Source: Paenibacillus assamensis DSM 18201 (lineage in GTDB: Bacteria; Bacillota; Bacilli; Paenibacillales; Paenibacillaceae). Taken from it: a DNA stretch of 64,000 nucleotides. Of this stretch, positions 35,733-47,320 are shown piece by piece. The first letter of the stretch is position 1. Each line of letters begins with the position of its first letter. The stretch lies in the NCBI RefSeq assembly GCF_000422445.1, contig NZ_KE383838.1, forward strand, positions 1-64,000, in the 5' to 3' direction. The notes below the pieces were generated by a model. That model had not been told where the DNA came from and made no database searches. It worked only from the letters and a program-made list of their open reading frames with translations. The translations under genes and the position numbers were made by a program.

Positions 35733-35788
35733 AAGAGTCGGAGAGAAACCAGCGACATGTACGCATGCTGCATTTCTTCCCGACTCTT
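35733..35788 (+). terminator. Large bidirectional terminator between convergent genes
   Basis: AAGAGTCGG pairs with CCGACTCTT, with a bulged inner helix (GAGAAA with TTTCTT) and a long apical region. TTTTT follows on the plus strand. It lies between the MmcQ gene and the convergent GNAT gene, so it may serve both. Confidence 0.7.
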
Positions 35789-35822
35789 ATCCTTTTTCCT
35801 TAGTTAGAGAATACTGTTCCCA

Positions 35823-36443
35823 TTAACGATTATAGACCATGCAGTACTGCTCCAATTCGCTGTCAGGCATTTTGATCGTATCTACCAATTCGAATCCATA
35901 TCGTCCGTATAACGGCACATTGTTCGGATTTTGCGTTTCTAGCGTACACGCTACATTATTAGAGGAACATTCATCAATCAGCGGCATTATCATCTTTGTA
36001 ACGAGCCCAGTACCTCGGTACTGTTTCTGTACAACCAGCATATCCATATGCGCATATGGTCGATCTTCCAACATACTGAGCCATGCTGAGCTCATACTTC
36101 TTAGTATGGAAACACCTCTAAACAATCCTTTTATCCCGATATATTTACAGGCTGGCAGCGACTTCAGAATTGCGAATGCAATTTTTCTCCAATAATTCAA
36201 TTGAGCGATCTTCGAGCTGCCAAACTTCTCAGAATAAAATACAAGCATTACTCCTTCTAGCTGAGTGGAACTTGCATATAAATTGGAATAAGGATATAAC
36301 ATGTCCAAATAATTTCGAAAAAAGATACGCAGCACGTTCAGTCTTGTACGTTGATCAGGCAATATAAACCTATATAGCGGATCTTCCATGAACTGTTCGG
36401 CAAATACGTTAGCTGCTTGCGGTATTTCTCTACGTTGTAACAA
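35823..36443 (-). CDS. GNAT family N-acetyltransferase
   Basis: The protein has about 206 residues. The acetyl-CoA site is visible as MDMLVVQKQYRGTGLVTKMI, followed by CTLETQNPNNVPLYGRYGFELVDTIK. Substrate unknown. The start is uncertain: the only in-frame canonical codon is a TTG at 36443 with no ribosome site, while GGGGTGG sits 4 bases before an ATT nine codons upstream. It lies outside the conserved yqh gene set. Confidence 0.85.
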   Translation of the reverse strand: MLQRREIPQAANVFAEQFMEDPLYRFILPDQRTRLNVLRIFFRNYLDMLYPYSNLYASSTQLEGVMLVFYSEKFGSSKIAQLNYWRKIAFAILKSLPACKYIGIKGLFRGVSILRSMSSAWLSMLEDRPYAHMDMLVVQKQYRGTGLVTKMIMPLIDECSSNNVACTLETQNPNNVPLYGRYGFELVDTIKMPDSELEQYCMVYNR

Positions 36444-36667
36444 TACTAAACTGTTGCTGGAAATAGTTCCACCCCGGATCCAAAAGAATCCCCTCTTCTG
36501 GTCCTATCAAATAGACATAATTAGCGCTCAGAAAAGGAGTCTATGGATTAGGTTACTCTGTGCAGGCTTCTACGTCAAATGTATACGTTATCAAAACCTC
36601 ATCTCAAAGTAATCGATACCAATTCAACATTCATGAATACCACGTTTACATCCGTGTAGCGCTACTT

Positions 36668-37633
36668 TTATTTTCGTAGTTGTTTTGTATGAAGCAGCTT
36701 TTGCTCATATTGCTTGTCGTCCCAATCGTGGAAAAATTCATTGCCACTTAGCAAGCCCGATTCAAACAAAGCTAGACTCTTCTCCAGCGTAATGTCAAAC
36801 TCCGTTATCCCTACACCAAGGGTTGGAATTTTTACGGTACGGAAACGGTTATGCAGTTCGATGTATCGCTCATCATGCGCAGAAATCATCGTATCAACAA
36901 TGGCTTGCAGCATCGATACGACCCCATTGATTTGGTGCGGCTGATTCGTTGTTTTCCCCACCATTTGAAAACCAACCGTAGGAATAAGCCGTCTTGTCTC
37001 AGGATGGCAATCATCATCAAACAGCCACAATGGAAAATTGCTAAGCATCCCACCATCCACCACATACGTGAACTGCTGCTTGAATGATTTCTTCCGGTCA
37101 GCCGACAAGCTCTGCCGTAATATAACAGGATCAAAGAAATAAGGAATACTCGTGCTCATACGTACTGCCTTACTTACGGAAAAACGTTTAGGGTCCACCC
37201 CGTATTGAGCCATATCATCTGGCAGCACCATTAATCTTCCGTTCGTAATATCAGAAGCGATAATGCGCAGCTGATTGTCTTCCAAATCCCCAAATGTCCG
37301 CACACCTTTAGCTTCAAGTAAAGAACACATCCAGCGTTCAAGTGCTTCGCCTGAATACAGCCCTTTTTTCACTAACAACCGCAGTGCTGGTCCAATCCAT
37401 TTCACATTAAAAATAGGTGCCCTTTTTAGAAAAGAAGAAAAAGGCATGTCAATAATCAGACGCTTCATCTCATCCGCACTATAGCCAGCCGCGATTAAAG
37501 AAGCAACAATTGACCCTGAAGAGGTCCCTGCCACTTTACGAAACTTTATTCCATTTAATTCAGCCGCTTTAACAGCTCCAACCAATGATATTCCCCTTAC
37601 GCCCCCACCTTCAAACACACCGTTGATATACAT
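36668..37633 (-). CDS. yqhO: Patatin-like phospholipase (YqhO type)
   Basis: The protein has 321 residues from the ATG at 37633, with AGGAGG 11 bases before. The patatin catalytic features are in order: oxyanion loop FEGGGVRGISLVGA, nucleophile serine in AGTSSGSIVASL and the aspartate in VVDGGMLSNFP. It is expected to hydrolyse lipid acyl esters. It is the positional equivalent of B. subtilis yqhO, between mntR and yqhP. Confidence 0.9.
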   Translation of the reverse strand: MYINGVFEGGGVRGISLVGAVKAAELNGIKFRKVAGTSSGSIVASLIAAGYSADEMKRLIIDMPFSSFLKRAPIFNVKWIGPALRLLVKKGLYSGEALERWMCSLLEAKGVRTFGDLEDNQLRIIASDITNGRLMVLPDDMAQYGVDPKRFSVSKAVRMSTSIPYFFDPVILRQSLSADRKKSFKQQFTYVVDGGMLSNFPLWLFDDDCHPETRRLIPTVGFQMVGKTTNQPHQINGVVSMLQAIVDTMISAHDERYIELHNRFRTVKIPTLGVGITEFDITLEKSLALFESGLLSGNEFFHDWDDKQYEQKLLHTKQLRK

Positions 37634-37735
37634 TTGCGTAAGAGCCTCCTCACGCTGCATACCCCATCTATGCAGACATCGTAGTTGTTTAGTGGATGTG
37701 TATGAGTGGAATTGAGCATTTATGAACAATAGAAA

Positions 37736-37763
37736 AAGGAAAGAACCTAATGGTCCCTTCCTT
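37736..37763 (-). terminator. Terminator after the secreted GHL10-type gene
   Basis: A 12-position stem with two mismatches (AAGGAAAGAACC opposite GGTCCCTTCCTT), four-base loop, followed by TTTTTCTATT on the minus strand. It lies 225 bases past the hydrolase stop; the stretch between (37764-37987) is A/T-rich with nothing else visible. Confidence 0.6.
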
Positions 37764-37987
37764 CATATTAGTTGGATATTTTATTAATTAATAGCTATTA
37801 TTAGCAAAACTATATTTATAGTTATACGTGGTGAGTGAATCTCCCCATCCACCCACCTATAAATCAGTTCCCCATAAAAAATATATAAGAAGTTTCGACT
37901 GACATGTTGTTAATTGCATTTAGAAACTAGAAATTATATATGCGAAAGCCAGTATTATCTTAAAATATTCGTAATCAGATGAATGAA

Positions 37988-39589
37988 TTATTGCTTTTTC
38001 TCTGCATCTTGCTCAGCGTAATAGGAGCTTAATTGATCTGCCACTTGCTTTGTATTTTTCATAATATCATTTGCGCTAAAGAAAATACTACCTTCAATAT
38101 CCTCTTTATATGTTTCATTATAACGAAGCTGTTCTAGTAATATTTCCGCACTTGTCCAATGTTGCTTTTCTTTTGGGTCTGCTAATTTATAGGCTGCATG
38201 ACCAATGTACAAGTCAACATCCGTTCCTTCCGTCTCTTTTATCCACCAGTCAGTCACTGTATCGTATGAAGCCGCATTATGCCCTATATGCCAATAAACT
38301 TGCGGTGCTACATAGTCGATCCAACTGCTTTGAATCCATTTGCGGACATCTGCATGCAAGGAATCATAGCTAGTAACCCCTGCCTTCGTTGCCGAGCCTG
38401 TTGGGTCTACACTTTTATTGCGCCATACTCCAAATGGGCTGATTCCAAACGAAACATTCGGTTTGGTTGTTTCAATCCGTTCAGATAATTGTTGCACGAA
38501 CAAGTTGACATTGTTGCGTCTCCAGTCGTTCTTATTGTTGAATACTTTGTTGTATGTACGATATGACGCATCATCTTTGAATGGCTCACGTTCCTGACCA
38601 TAAGGATAGAAATAATCATCTAAATGAACACCGTCAATATTATAATTTTCTACGACTTCCATGATCGAATCAAGAATAAATTCTCTAGCTGCTGGAACTC
38701 CCGGATCAAACATTAGCTTCTCCGAATGCTTCACTACCCAATTAGGATTTTTGCGCGCAGGGTGAGTTTGGACTAATTTGTTTACATCGCCTTGCACACT
38801 GATTCGATAGGGATTGAACCATGCGTGAAATTGCATGCCTCGCTTATGTGTCTCTTCTATCATAAAGGCAAGCGGATCATAACCTGGATCTTTCCCCTGC
38901 TTGCCTGTCAGCCACTCTGACCAAGGAAGCATTGTTGAAGGATAGAATGCATCTGCTGTTGGACGGACCTGAACAAATACGGTATTTAAACCTGTTTGCT
39001 TTAGTTTATCTAACATTGCGGTAAATTCCTGCTTCTGCTTCTCTGCATTGAAAGATTTACGAGGGTCACTCGGCCAGTCAATATTGTATACCGTCGAGAT
39101 CCATGTACCGCGCAATGCTGGAATCTCAATGACCTCGCCATCCTCCATCGTCATTACGACAGTGCGTGACTTAGCATCCCATTGTACGGCAACTCCTAAA
39201 TTTTCACTCACAAATCGCAGCGGAACCATTACTCGTCCTGCCTTCATTTGAGCACTAACATCCAACGACTTCTGCTGTCCATCTACCATTGCAGAGTCAC
39301 TGCCTTCCTTTAATACAATGGTACGGCCATTCTTCTCAAACATAACTTCCTTGCTAGCAGGATTCCAATCTACTGTAGCTCCTATCCCTTCCCCAATCGA
39401 GCGAAATGGCATCATCGTCACGTTTTTGGAAGGAATAATATAAGGAGGAACATCACTTTTTAGACGTTGATCATTTAGCAAAATCTTAATTTCATTGGAT
39501 TTCTGAGCAAAAGCTTGCATAGGCATAATCGCTGTACTCAGCAAAGCTGCAGTACAAGCAATAACCACTATACGTTTTTTGATATTCAT
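37988..39589 (-). CDS. Secreted glycoside-hydrolase-like protein (GHL10) with CuAO-type stalk domain
   Basis: The protein has 533 residues. A signal peptide (KRIVVIACTAALLSTA...QAFA) is followed by a copper-amine-oxidase-like N-terminal domain (about 50-155; MPFRSIGEGIGATVDW, MVPLRFVSENLGVAVQWD) and a DUF187/GHL10 TIM-barrel (about 165-520) starting RGTWISTVYNIDWPSD with FHAWFNPYR and DGVHLDDYFYPYG. Proteins of this type act on cell-wall or surface glycans, probably as glycosidases. The start is an ATG with GGGAG 9 bases before. It interrupts the otherwise adjacent yqhO and mntR. Confidence 0.9.
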   Translation of the reverse strand: MNIKKRIVVIACTAALLSTAIMPMQAFAQKSNEIKILLNDQRLKSDVPPYIIPSKNVTMMPFRSIGEGIGATVDWNPASKEVMFEKNGRTIVLKEGSDSAMVDGQQKSLDVSAQMKAGRVMVPLRFVSENLGVAVQWDAKSRTVVMTMEDGEVIEIPALRGTWISTVYNIDWPSDPRKSFNAEKQKQEFTAMLDKLKQTGLNTVFVQVRPTADAFYPSTMLPWSEWLTGKQGKDPGYDPLAFMIEETHKRGMQFHAWFNPYRISVQGDVNKLVQTHPARKNPNWVVKHSEKLMFDPGVPAAREFILDSIMEVVENYNIDGVHLDDYFYPYGQEREPFKDDASYRTYNKVFNNKNDWRRNNVNLFVQQLSERIETTKPNVSFGISPFGVWRNKSVDPTGSATKAGVTSYDSLHADVRKWIQSSWIDYVAPQVYWHIGHNAASYDTVTDWWIKETEGTDVDLYIGHAAYKLADPKEKQHWTSAEILLEQLRYNETYKEDIEGSIFFSANDIMKNTKQVADQLSSYYAEQDAEKKQ

Positions 39590-39646
39590 ATTTGTACTCT
39601 CCCATTTCATAAAATACAAACTTATATATACTTAGACGCCAAAAAT

Positions 39647-39678
39647 AAAGCATCTGTTTCGGTAGAAACAGATGCTTT
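39647..39678 (-). terminator. Terminator touching the mntR stop codon
   Basis: A perfect 14-bp stem AAAGCATCTGTTTC with its complement and a four-base loop, then TTATTTTTGG on the minus strand. The stem begins inside the TAA of mntR. Confidence 0.88.
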
Positions 39679-40105
39679 AAGAATCATTATCTAATTCACT
39701 CTGTATTCGGCGCAAATCCGCTACACGAGTAGGGTCCTGATTGAAGTATGCAACTAACGCTTCGATACAAGTAATGGAGTTCCAACTTAGATGATGTTCG
39801 ATGCCTTCTACATCTTGATAAATAAGGTCTTCTTGTACACCTATCGTAGTAAGAAAATCCTCCAACAGCTGATGTCTATCCACCAACCGTTTGCCAATTT
39901 TCTTCCCCTTACTAGTAAGTACCAAGCCACGGTACTTTTCATATATTAAGTACTGATCCTTATCCAGCTTTTGAATCATCTTCGTTACTGATGAAGGATG
40001 TACTTCTAGACCTTCCGCAATATCCGAGACACGAGCATATCCTTTTTCATCGATTAATTTGTAGATGCGCTCCAAATAATCTTCCATACTGGGTGTTGGC
40101 ATCAT
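39677..40105 (-). CDS. mntR: Manganese transport regulator MntR
   Basis: The protein has about 142 residues of the DtxR family. Metal ligands known from B. subtilis MntR are all present: Asp and Glu in [11 protein letters not shown], His in [10 protein letters not shown], and the Glu/Glu/His set in [11 protein letters not shown]. The winged helix has [25 protein letters not shown]. It represses Mn(II) uptake when manganese is ample. Two adjacent ATG codons follow AGAGGG; I use the first. Confidence 0.97.
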   Translation of the reverse strand: MMPTPSMEDYLERIYKLIDEKGYARVSDIAEGLEVHPSSVTKMIQKLDKDQYLIYEKYRGLVLTSKGKKIGKRLVDRHQLLEDFLTTIGVQEDLIYQDVEGIEHHLSWNSITCIEALVAYFNQDPTRVADLRRIQSELDNDS

Positions 40106-40279
40106 TTTCCCTCTTTTCCACTTCAACATCATCTCTGCCACAAAGGCTCTTCTAGTTTACATGGTTTGCCCTGTAAGTTCAACCTTAGTTGATCTACCAA
40201 CCACTGCTAGCATTTACCTTTTAATCATCATGACGTACAAGTCTATGTAAAAATAATCGGCTATTCCAGCAAAATAGCA

Positions 40280-40314
40280 GTAGCTGCATGCTATAAAAAC
40301 GAGCTTGCAGCTAC
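40280..40314 (-). terminator. Terminator after ccdA
   Basis: GTAGCTGCA pairs with TGCAGCTAC and inner GCT with AGC, with a loop of A-rich bases; a short T-rich tail (TATTTTG) follows on the minus strand. Confidence 0.55.
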
Positions 40315-40325
40315 CGATATTTACA

Positions 40326-41042
40326 TTACATTAAATTGTACAGCCAGTCGGGTGTTACCCCTTGCAGCCAAGCGTTCATTCTCGCCATCTGATCTGTAAA
40401 CAACAATATCCCCATCACAATCATTAGCACGCCGCCGACCTTCATAAGTACACCTGAATATTTCACAAGCCAACGTGTTGAACCAATGAAAAATCCAAGT
40501 ACGAAGAACGGCAGTGCAAATCCAATGGCATAAACGGTGGACAACCAGAACCAAGAGCCTGGATCTTGTGCCGCCAAACCAAGTATAGCTCCAAGTATAG
40601 GTCCAACGCACGGTGACCATCCTGCCGAAAAGCCGATACCGAATAAGAATGAGCCGCCGTAACTGCCACGCTTGCCAGCAACGTTCCATTTACGTTCTCT
40701 CATTAATAGCTGGGGTTGAAAAATCCCCAATAACATTAAACCCATGACGATAATGAAAATCGCTGCGACTTGACGCACCAACTCACGATATTGGACAAGC
40801 ATCGAACCGAATACGCCCGCTACCAATCCTAACGTGTAGAATACAACGCTAAAGCCTAGGATAAAGAATAAGGTATGAAGCAATATTTTCTTACGTACTT
40901 CCCGCTTCGATTGCTCCTCTTTCAATTGCTGTACGGACATGCCTGTAATGAGAGATAAGTACGATGGATAGAGTGGCAAACAGCATGGAGAAAAGAACGA
41001 AGCTATCCCCGCTAAAAATGCAATGCCAATGGAAATCGTCAT
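40326..41042 (-). CDS. ccdA: CcdA-type cytochrome c biogenesis protein
   Basis: The protein has 238 residues with six transmembrane helices. The two redox cysteines lie in membrane helices, in SFFSPCCLPLYPSYLSLI and GWSPCVGPILGAILG. It passes reducing power across the membrane to extracytoplasmic thioredoxin-like proteins. GGAGG stands 7 bases before the ATG at 41042. No ResA-like partner is in the window. It is followed closely upstream by the zinc importer genes. Confidence 0.93.
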   Translation of the reverse strand: MTISIGIAFLAGIASFFSPCCLPLYPSYLSLITGMSVQQLKEEQSKREVRKKILLHTLFFILGFSVVFYTLGLVAGVFGSMLVQYRELVRQVAAIFIIVMGLMLLGIFQPQLLMRERKWNVAGKRGSYGGSFLFGIGFSAGWSPCVGPILGAILGLAAQDPGSWFWLSTVYAIGFALPFFVLGFFIGSTRWLVKYSGVLMKVGGVLMIVMGILLFTDQMARMNAWLQGVTPDWLYNLM

Positions 41043-41089
41043 GCATATGCCTCCACAATTCAAACATGATGTGAACTACTATATCCAGT

Positions 41090-41899
41090 TTATACCTTTA
41101 CTCCTTTACGTACAAGCATTGTCACAATTAGGACAAGGATGAGCAGCAAAACAATCGTCGCGCCAGGCGCCAAATTCCAAACACCTGCAACGAGCAACCC
41201 TGCAACAACAGCTATTTCCGAGATAAACACGGATACGATAATTGCCCTTTTGAAACTACGAGCCATCAGTAAACTGATAGCTACCGGAATGGTAAGTAAA
41301 GCCGATACGAGCAATGCGCCAACAATTTTGATCGCTGCGCTAATAACGAGAGCTGTAAGAACTGTCATCGCTATATTTAGCCAACGCACAGGAAGTCCAT
41401 TTACCGCAGCTGCATCTTCATCAAAAGTAAGCAAGAACATTTCTTTATAAAAAACTAGCATAAAGCCAATTACGATGACGGTGACACCACCGATCACGTA
41501 CAAATCCGCAGGCGTAAGTGTATAAATGCTGCCAAAGAAATAACTTGTCACGTTGGCATTAAAGCTCATTCCAAGTGTAAAAAACAATGAAGCTAGAGCC
41601 ACTCCACCTGACATAATGACCGCAATCGACAGCTCCGCATACGTCTTATACGATTTGCGCAGCTTTTCCACAGCTATCGAACCAATTAACGCAAAAACAA
41701 GTCCTACTGCAAGTGGATACACATTAATTAAAAACCCTAATGCAACACCAGCAATCGTAACATGTGCCAGCGTATCCCCGATCATAGATAATCTACGCAA
41801 TACAAGGAACATTCCCATTAAGGGAGCTGTAATTCCTATTAAGAGCCCACCGATTAGAGCCCGTTGAAAAAATTGAGATGATACTAAATCCATTAACAT
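41090..41899 (-). CDS. znuB: Zinc ABC transporter permease
   Basis: The protein has 269 residues and about eight or nine transmembrane segments of the ABC-3 family. Typical stretches are LLIGITAPLMGMFLVLRRLSMIGDTLAHVTIAGVALG and the conserved VGALLVSALLTIPVA. It forms the membrane channel for the metal delivered by the lipoprotein encoded upstream. AGGAG precedes the ATG. Confidence 0.93.
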   Translation of the reverse strand: MLMDLVSSQFFQRALIGGLLIGITAPLMGMFLVLRRLSMIGDTLAHVTIAGVALGFLINVYPLAVGLVFALIGSIAVEKLRKSYKTYAELSIAVIMSGGVALASLFFTLGMSFNANVTSYFFGSIYTLTPADLYVIGGVTVIVIGFMLVFYKEMFLLTFDEDAAAVNGLPVRWLNIAMTVLTALVISAAIKIVGALLVSALLTIPVAISLLMARSFKRAIIVSVFISEIAVVAGLLVAGVWNLAPGATIVLLLILVLIVTMLVRKGVKV

Positions 41900-41933
41900 A
41901 GTTAGTCTCCTACTCCTAACGAGAACTTCTTAC

Positions 41934-42680
41934 TTAGACGAACACACCATGTACGAAATCTTCTTCCTGACACACCTGCTCGTGAGAATGCTTACGATAA
42001 AAACTAAACTTGCCGCTGCGATGCACAGGTTCACTTCCAAGCCATGCATTCACCATCTCCATATCATGAGATACCATAATAATAGTCATGTTGTGATGCT
42101 CGTGTAAGTGCTGCAGCAAATTGAAGAAATCACGCTGAGTCTCAGCATCGATTCCTACTGTAGGCTCATCCAAAATAAGTAGCTCTGGTTTATTTACCAT
42201 AGCGCGCGCAAGAAAGACACGCTGCTGCTGGCCGCCTGACAGTTGACCGATTCGCTTGTTCGCCAAATTCTCGATACGCATTACTTTCATGGCATCTTCA
42301 ATCTTGGTGCGATCAGCCTGTGTCAGACGACGGAATATTTTACTGCGGCTATATACACCTGATTCAACAACTTCCATAACCGTTGCTGGAAACAACGGAT
42401 TGAAATTATTTTTCTGCGGTACATATCCGATACGCTCCCATGCTTTGAACTGCTGGATTGGGGTATTAAATAAGCGAACCTCTCCGGCAGTCGGTTGTAA
42501 CAATCCGACCATTAAGCGCATCAATGTCGTCTTTCCTGCCCCATTTGAACCAATAACACCAACAAAATCTCGTTCATAAATTTCAAAGCTTACATCTTGA
42601 AATACATGTTGATCTTCATACTTAAAGTTAAGCTGATCTAATGTAACGACCTGATTATGACAGGCACGATTGTCACTCAT
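41934..42680 (-). CDS. znuC: Zinc ABC transporter ATP-binding protein
   Basis: The protein has 248 residues. Walker A GSNGAGKTTLMRLMVGLL, the Q-loop in YVPQKNNF, signature QLSGGQQQRVFLARAM and Walker B LLILDEPTVGID are all intact. It energises metal import with ZnuB. GGAAGTGA precedes the ATG. It follows znuA after a 13-bp hairpin. Confidence 0.94.
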   Translation of the reverse strand: MSDNRACHNQVVTLDQLNFKYEDQHVFQDVSFEIYERDFVGVIGSNGAGKTTLMRLMVGLLQPTAGEVRLFNTPIQQFKAWERIGYVPQKNNFNPLFPATVMEVVESGVYSRSKIFRRLTQADRTKIEDAMKVMRIENLANKRIGQLSGGQQQRVFLARAMVNKPELLILDEPTVGIDAETQRDFFNLLQHLHEHHNMTIIMVSHDMEMVNAWLGSEPVHRSGKFSFYRKHSHEQVCQEEDFVHGVFV

Positions 42681-42710
42681 TTCTTTTCACTTCCTTAATC
42701 CGAACGATGT

Positions 42711-42743
42711 AAGGTGAATGATAGCATACGTATCATTCACCTT
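42711..42743 (-). promoter_or_regulatory. Perfect 13-bp hairpin between znuA and znuC
   Basis: AAGGTGAATGATA pairs perfectly with its complement around a 7-base loop; no T-run follows on the minus strand. This layout after a binding-protein gene usually protects the upstream mRNA end and lowers expression of the downstream subunits. Confidence 0.6.
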
Positions 42744-42763
42744 GATCGATTCATTTCCAGTTA

Positions 42764-43771
42764 TTATTGCAGTGCCTTGAGCAAATGCTGAAGATTGCGT
42801 TCCATCAGTGTTAAATAATTTTCTCCTGCGGCTTCCTGCTCTTTTGTTAAACCTTCTAGTGGGTTCAGTACAAGTGTTTCTACATTTGCCTCACTAGCCA
42901 GCGTCTTTGCCAAAGTATCCGATACAAGCTCTTCGAAGAAAATGTATTTAATTTGTTTCTCTTCTACTAGTTTGGTCAACCGTAAAATGTCCTGCGCACG
43001 CGGTTCAGCATTGGGTGCGATTCCCATAATCGCATGCTGATGGATACCATAATCACGAGCTAAGTATCCAAATGCATGATGGGAAACAATAATATCTTTT
43101 TTGCTAGTTTGTTTGATCGAGTCAGCATACTGCTTATCCAATGCAACAAGCTTATCATGAAGTTGTTTATGACGCTCTTCATAATAGGCTTTATTGCTGC
43201 TGTCCGCATCAATAAGTGCTTGTTTCACATTCTCCGCCATTACGATGGCTGACTTTGGACTTACCCATGTATGAGGATCAATACCTCCTTCATGACTGTG
43301 TCCTTCTTCATTTTCATGATGGTGCCCTGACTCTTCATTGTGTCCAGCTTCATGCCCATGCTCATGACCATGTCCGGACTCTTCCTCAGCATGAGTCCCC
43401 TCGATCAACGTAACACCTTTGCTTGCTTCAATTAGCTTCACCTTAGAATTGTTATCCAATCCATTTTTAAAATCTTCGATCCAACCTTCGAATCCAGCAC
43501 CTTGATACAGCATAATTTGCGCTTTAGAAACGTTCTGAAGATCTACACTTTTCGGTGTCCAGTCATGAGGCTCTACCCCGGAAGGGATTAAATTCACCAC
43601 ATTAACATGCTCCCCACCGATCTCTTTAGCCATATAATAGAGAGGATAGAAACTGGTAACAACGTTCACTTTTCCTTCCTCAATTTGCACTGCTGCCGAA
43701 TTTCCGCAGGCAGTTGTCAACATAATGATAGCTCCTAGCAGTATGGACAACCAAATCTTGCTTCTTTTCAT
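42764..43771 (-). CDS. znuA: Zinc-binding lipoprotein ZnuA/AdcA type
   Basis: The protein has 335 residues from the ATG at 43771. A lipoprotein signal ends in LTTACGNS. The cluster A-I fold follows, with metal-site histidines in GVEPHDWTP, GGIDPHTWVSPKSA and VSHHAFGYLARDYG. A very His-rich, acidic loop (residues about 125-165, with runs such as HGHEHGHEAGHNEE) marks it as a zinc rather than manganese binder. A Zur box stands upstream. Confidence 0.93.
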   Translation of the reverse strand: MKRSKIWLSILLGAIIMLTTACGNSAAVQIEEGKVNVVTSFYPLYYMAKEIGGEHVNVVNLIPSGVEPHDWTPKSVDLQNVSKAQIMLYQGAGFEGWIEDFKNGLDNNSKVKLIEASKGVTLIEGTHAEEESGHGHEHGHEAGHNEESGHHHENEEGHSHEGGIDPHTWVSPKSAIVMAENVKQALIDADSSNKAYYEERHKQLHDKLVALDKQYADSIKQTSKKDIIVSHHAFGYLARDYGIHQHAIMGIAPNAEPRAQDILRLTKLVEEKQIKYIFFEELVSDTLAKTLASEANVETLVLNPLEGLTKEQEAAGENYLTLMERNLQHLLKALQ

Positions 43772-43846
43772 CTGAACAACTTCCTCTCTCTCCAAATAAC
43801 CTGTTAGCTTTCATCTTTATAAACAAGCACAAATGTAGCTCGCTCT

Positions 43847-43868
43847 TTTTCGTAATGATTACTATTAA
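43847..43868. promoter_or_regulatory. Zur box upstream of znuA
   Basis: The core TCGTAATGATTACTA (43850-43864) closely matches the Firmicutes Zur consensus TCGTAATNATTACGA, within a T-rich/A-rich frame. It lies about 80 bases upstream of znuA. Zur itself is encoded at 46870-47301. Confidence 0.75.
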
Positions 43869-43980
43869 GATTATAGACACCTACCTACCATGTGTCAACC
43901 AAAAATGATGTCTATTAAGAAGGATTGTTGCTTACAGCTATAGACGCATATCGTAGTATGCCCGTTATTTGAAAATAGAA

Positions 43981-44024
43981 GAACCTCTGTGTTCTCTTCG
44001 AATCGGAAGAGAACACAGAGGTTC
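43981..44024 (-). terminator. Terminator after metG
   Basis: A perfect 18-bp stem starting GAACCTCTGTG and closing around an 8-base loop, followed by TTCTATTTTC on the minus strand. It lies 25 bases past the metG stop. Confidence 0.8.
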
Positions 44025-44048
44025 TTTATAGGGTTCGTTCAATTAAAC

Positions 44049-46103
<2,055 letters not shown>

Positions 46104-46114
46104 TTATGCAGACA

Positions 46115-46430
46115 CAAAAAAACCCCCATCCGCTTGGGACGAGAGTTAACCTCACGTGGTACCACCCAAATTTCTGACGCATCCGTTACAAACAATTGCT
46201 TGTAGGACTAGCCAGCTTCATTGTCGCTGCATGCAGCAGCTCAGCATTCGGTAATGGGAATGACTCACTGAAAGCTAACTTGTCTTCACTACTATATGTA
46301 TAAACATAAGAGCAAACACCAGCTCACTTCCAGAACCTCCGAGACCATCTTCCATCGTGTAGCTATACCGGCTCACAGCAATACCCGGCTCTCTGCAATA
46401 GCACAACGGTGTACTCATCTCTTCATCAGC
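46115..46430 (-). ncRNA. T-box riboswitch of metG
   Basis: On the minus strand the RNA begins near GATGAAGAGATGAGTA (stem I, AG bulge) and continues with AGAGAGCCGGG and TGCTGTGAGCCGG (stem I distal part). It then shows GAAGATGGTC, which likely holds the ATG specifier, and the antiterminator core GGTGGTACCACG at 46153-46168. A terminator stem follows (AACTCTCGTCC with GGATGGGGGTT, 46121-46147, wobble pairs included) and a T-run. Uncharged tRNA-Met would favour readthrough into metG. Confidence 0.9.
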
Positions 46431-46531
46431 AATGGATATTCATATTCACATTTGCAAATGAACACATTATTACTCAATATATCTTGAACAGCTTCCACTG
46501 TCAATTATCATCCATTCCATGCTAGCCTACT

Positions 46532-46864
46532 TTAGTTCGTATTAGCTCTGGATGGGTTAGAATGACCCGAATCTTGGGAATGTTCAGACTCAGCCACTTG
46601 CTCAGATAAACCAAATTCCTCATTTTTAGTCCGAGGCGGTACAGGATCATAACCACCAGGATGAAACGGATGACAACAACCTATTCGCTTCACTGCCAAC
46701 CATGTTCCTTTCCCAGCACCATGTACATCGATTGCCTCTAATGCGTATTGCGAGCAAGTTGGATAGAATCTACAGCTAGGTGGCTTCAACGGCGAGAGAA
46801 AGCGACGATAGAAATGAATCGGTGCCTTTAGTGTAACCGCAGTCCACCTCTTAGCTTGTTTCAT
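46532..46864 (-). CDS. yidD: Membrane protein insertion efficiency factor YidD
   Basis: The protein has about 110 residues. The family core is intact: [29 protein letters not shown] and [18 protein letters not shown], with its conserved cysteines. The C-terminal 40 residues are an extra hydrophilic tail rich in Ser, Asn and Glu. YidD helps insert proteins into the membrane together with YidC. It begins 5 bases after the zur stop, so the two are likely one transcript. Confidence 0.93.
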   Translation of the reverse strand: MKQAKRWTAVTLKAPIHFYRRFLSPLKPPSCRFYPTCSQYALEAIDVHGAGKGTWLAVKRIGCCHPFHPGGYDPVPPRTKNEEFGLSEQVAESEHSQDSGHSNPSRANTN

Positions 46865-46869
46865 TCTTA

Positions 46870-47301
46870 TTACACCTGCTCTTCTTTGTATTGACAAGTC
46901 TCACAATACCCAAACACCTCGAACTTATGCTTCACAACTTGAAAACGCTCGGGTACATCCGTTAAAGCAGGCATCGGGCAATAGTGAATGGGATATGTTT
47001 TCTCGCATTGCAAGCAAATCATATGGTGATGATGGTGGCTGGCCGAACAATGCGCCTTAAACTTCATACCTTCCTCAAATATAACTTGTTCCAATACACC
47101 TAATTCATGCATCACACGCAAATTGCGATATACCGTATCAAAGCTAAGTCCTGAATATTGCTGTCCCATATATTCATATACATCTTTCGGTGTCAAATAA
47201 CCTTCCGTCTCAGCAAAGAGCGTAGCTAATGTGCGGCGCTGCTCTGTAATACGTAAACCTTGGCTCGACATTTTTTGCAGCATTTGCTCAGTCTTCAGCA
47301 T
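46870..47301 (-). CDS. zur: Zinc uptake regulator Zur (Fur family)
   Basis: The protein has 143 residues. The winged-helix domain has [15 protein letters not shown] and [15 protein letters not shown]. The metal-binding region has [15 protein letters not shown], and the structural zinc site uses CLQC and CETC. The sequence order is that of B. subtilis Zur rather than PerR or Fur, and the Zur box plus zinc importer in the same region support the call. GGGGGG precedes the ATG. Confidence 0.88.
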   Translation of the reverse strand: MLKTEQMLQKMSSQGLRITEQRRTLATLFAETEGYLTPKDVYEYMGQQYSGLSFDTVYRNLRVMHELGVLEQVIFEEGMKFKAHCSASHHHHHMICLQCEKTYPIHYCPMPALTDVPERFQVVKHKFEVFGYCETCQYKEEQV

Positions 47302-47320
47302 TTTCGTCCCCCCTATCTTT

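Noticed and set aside
43125-43400. Plus-strand frame rich in His across the znuA loop
   Set aside because: It is the reverse complement of the His-rich metal loop, whose repetitive codons keep other frames open.
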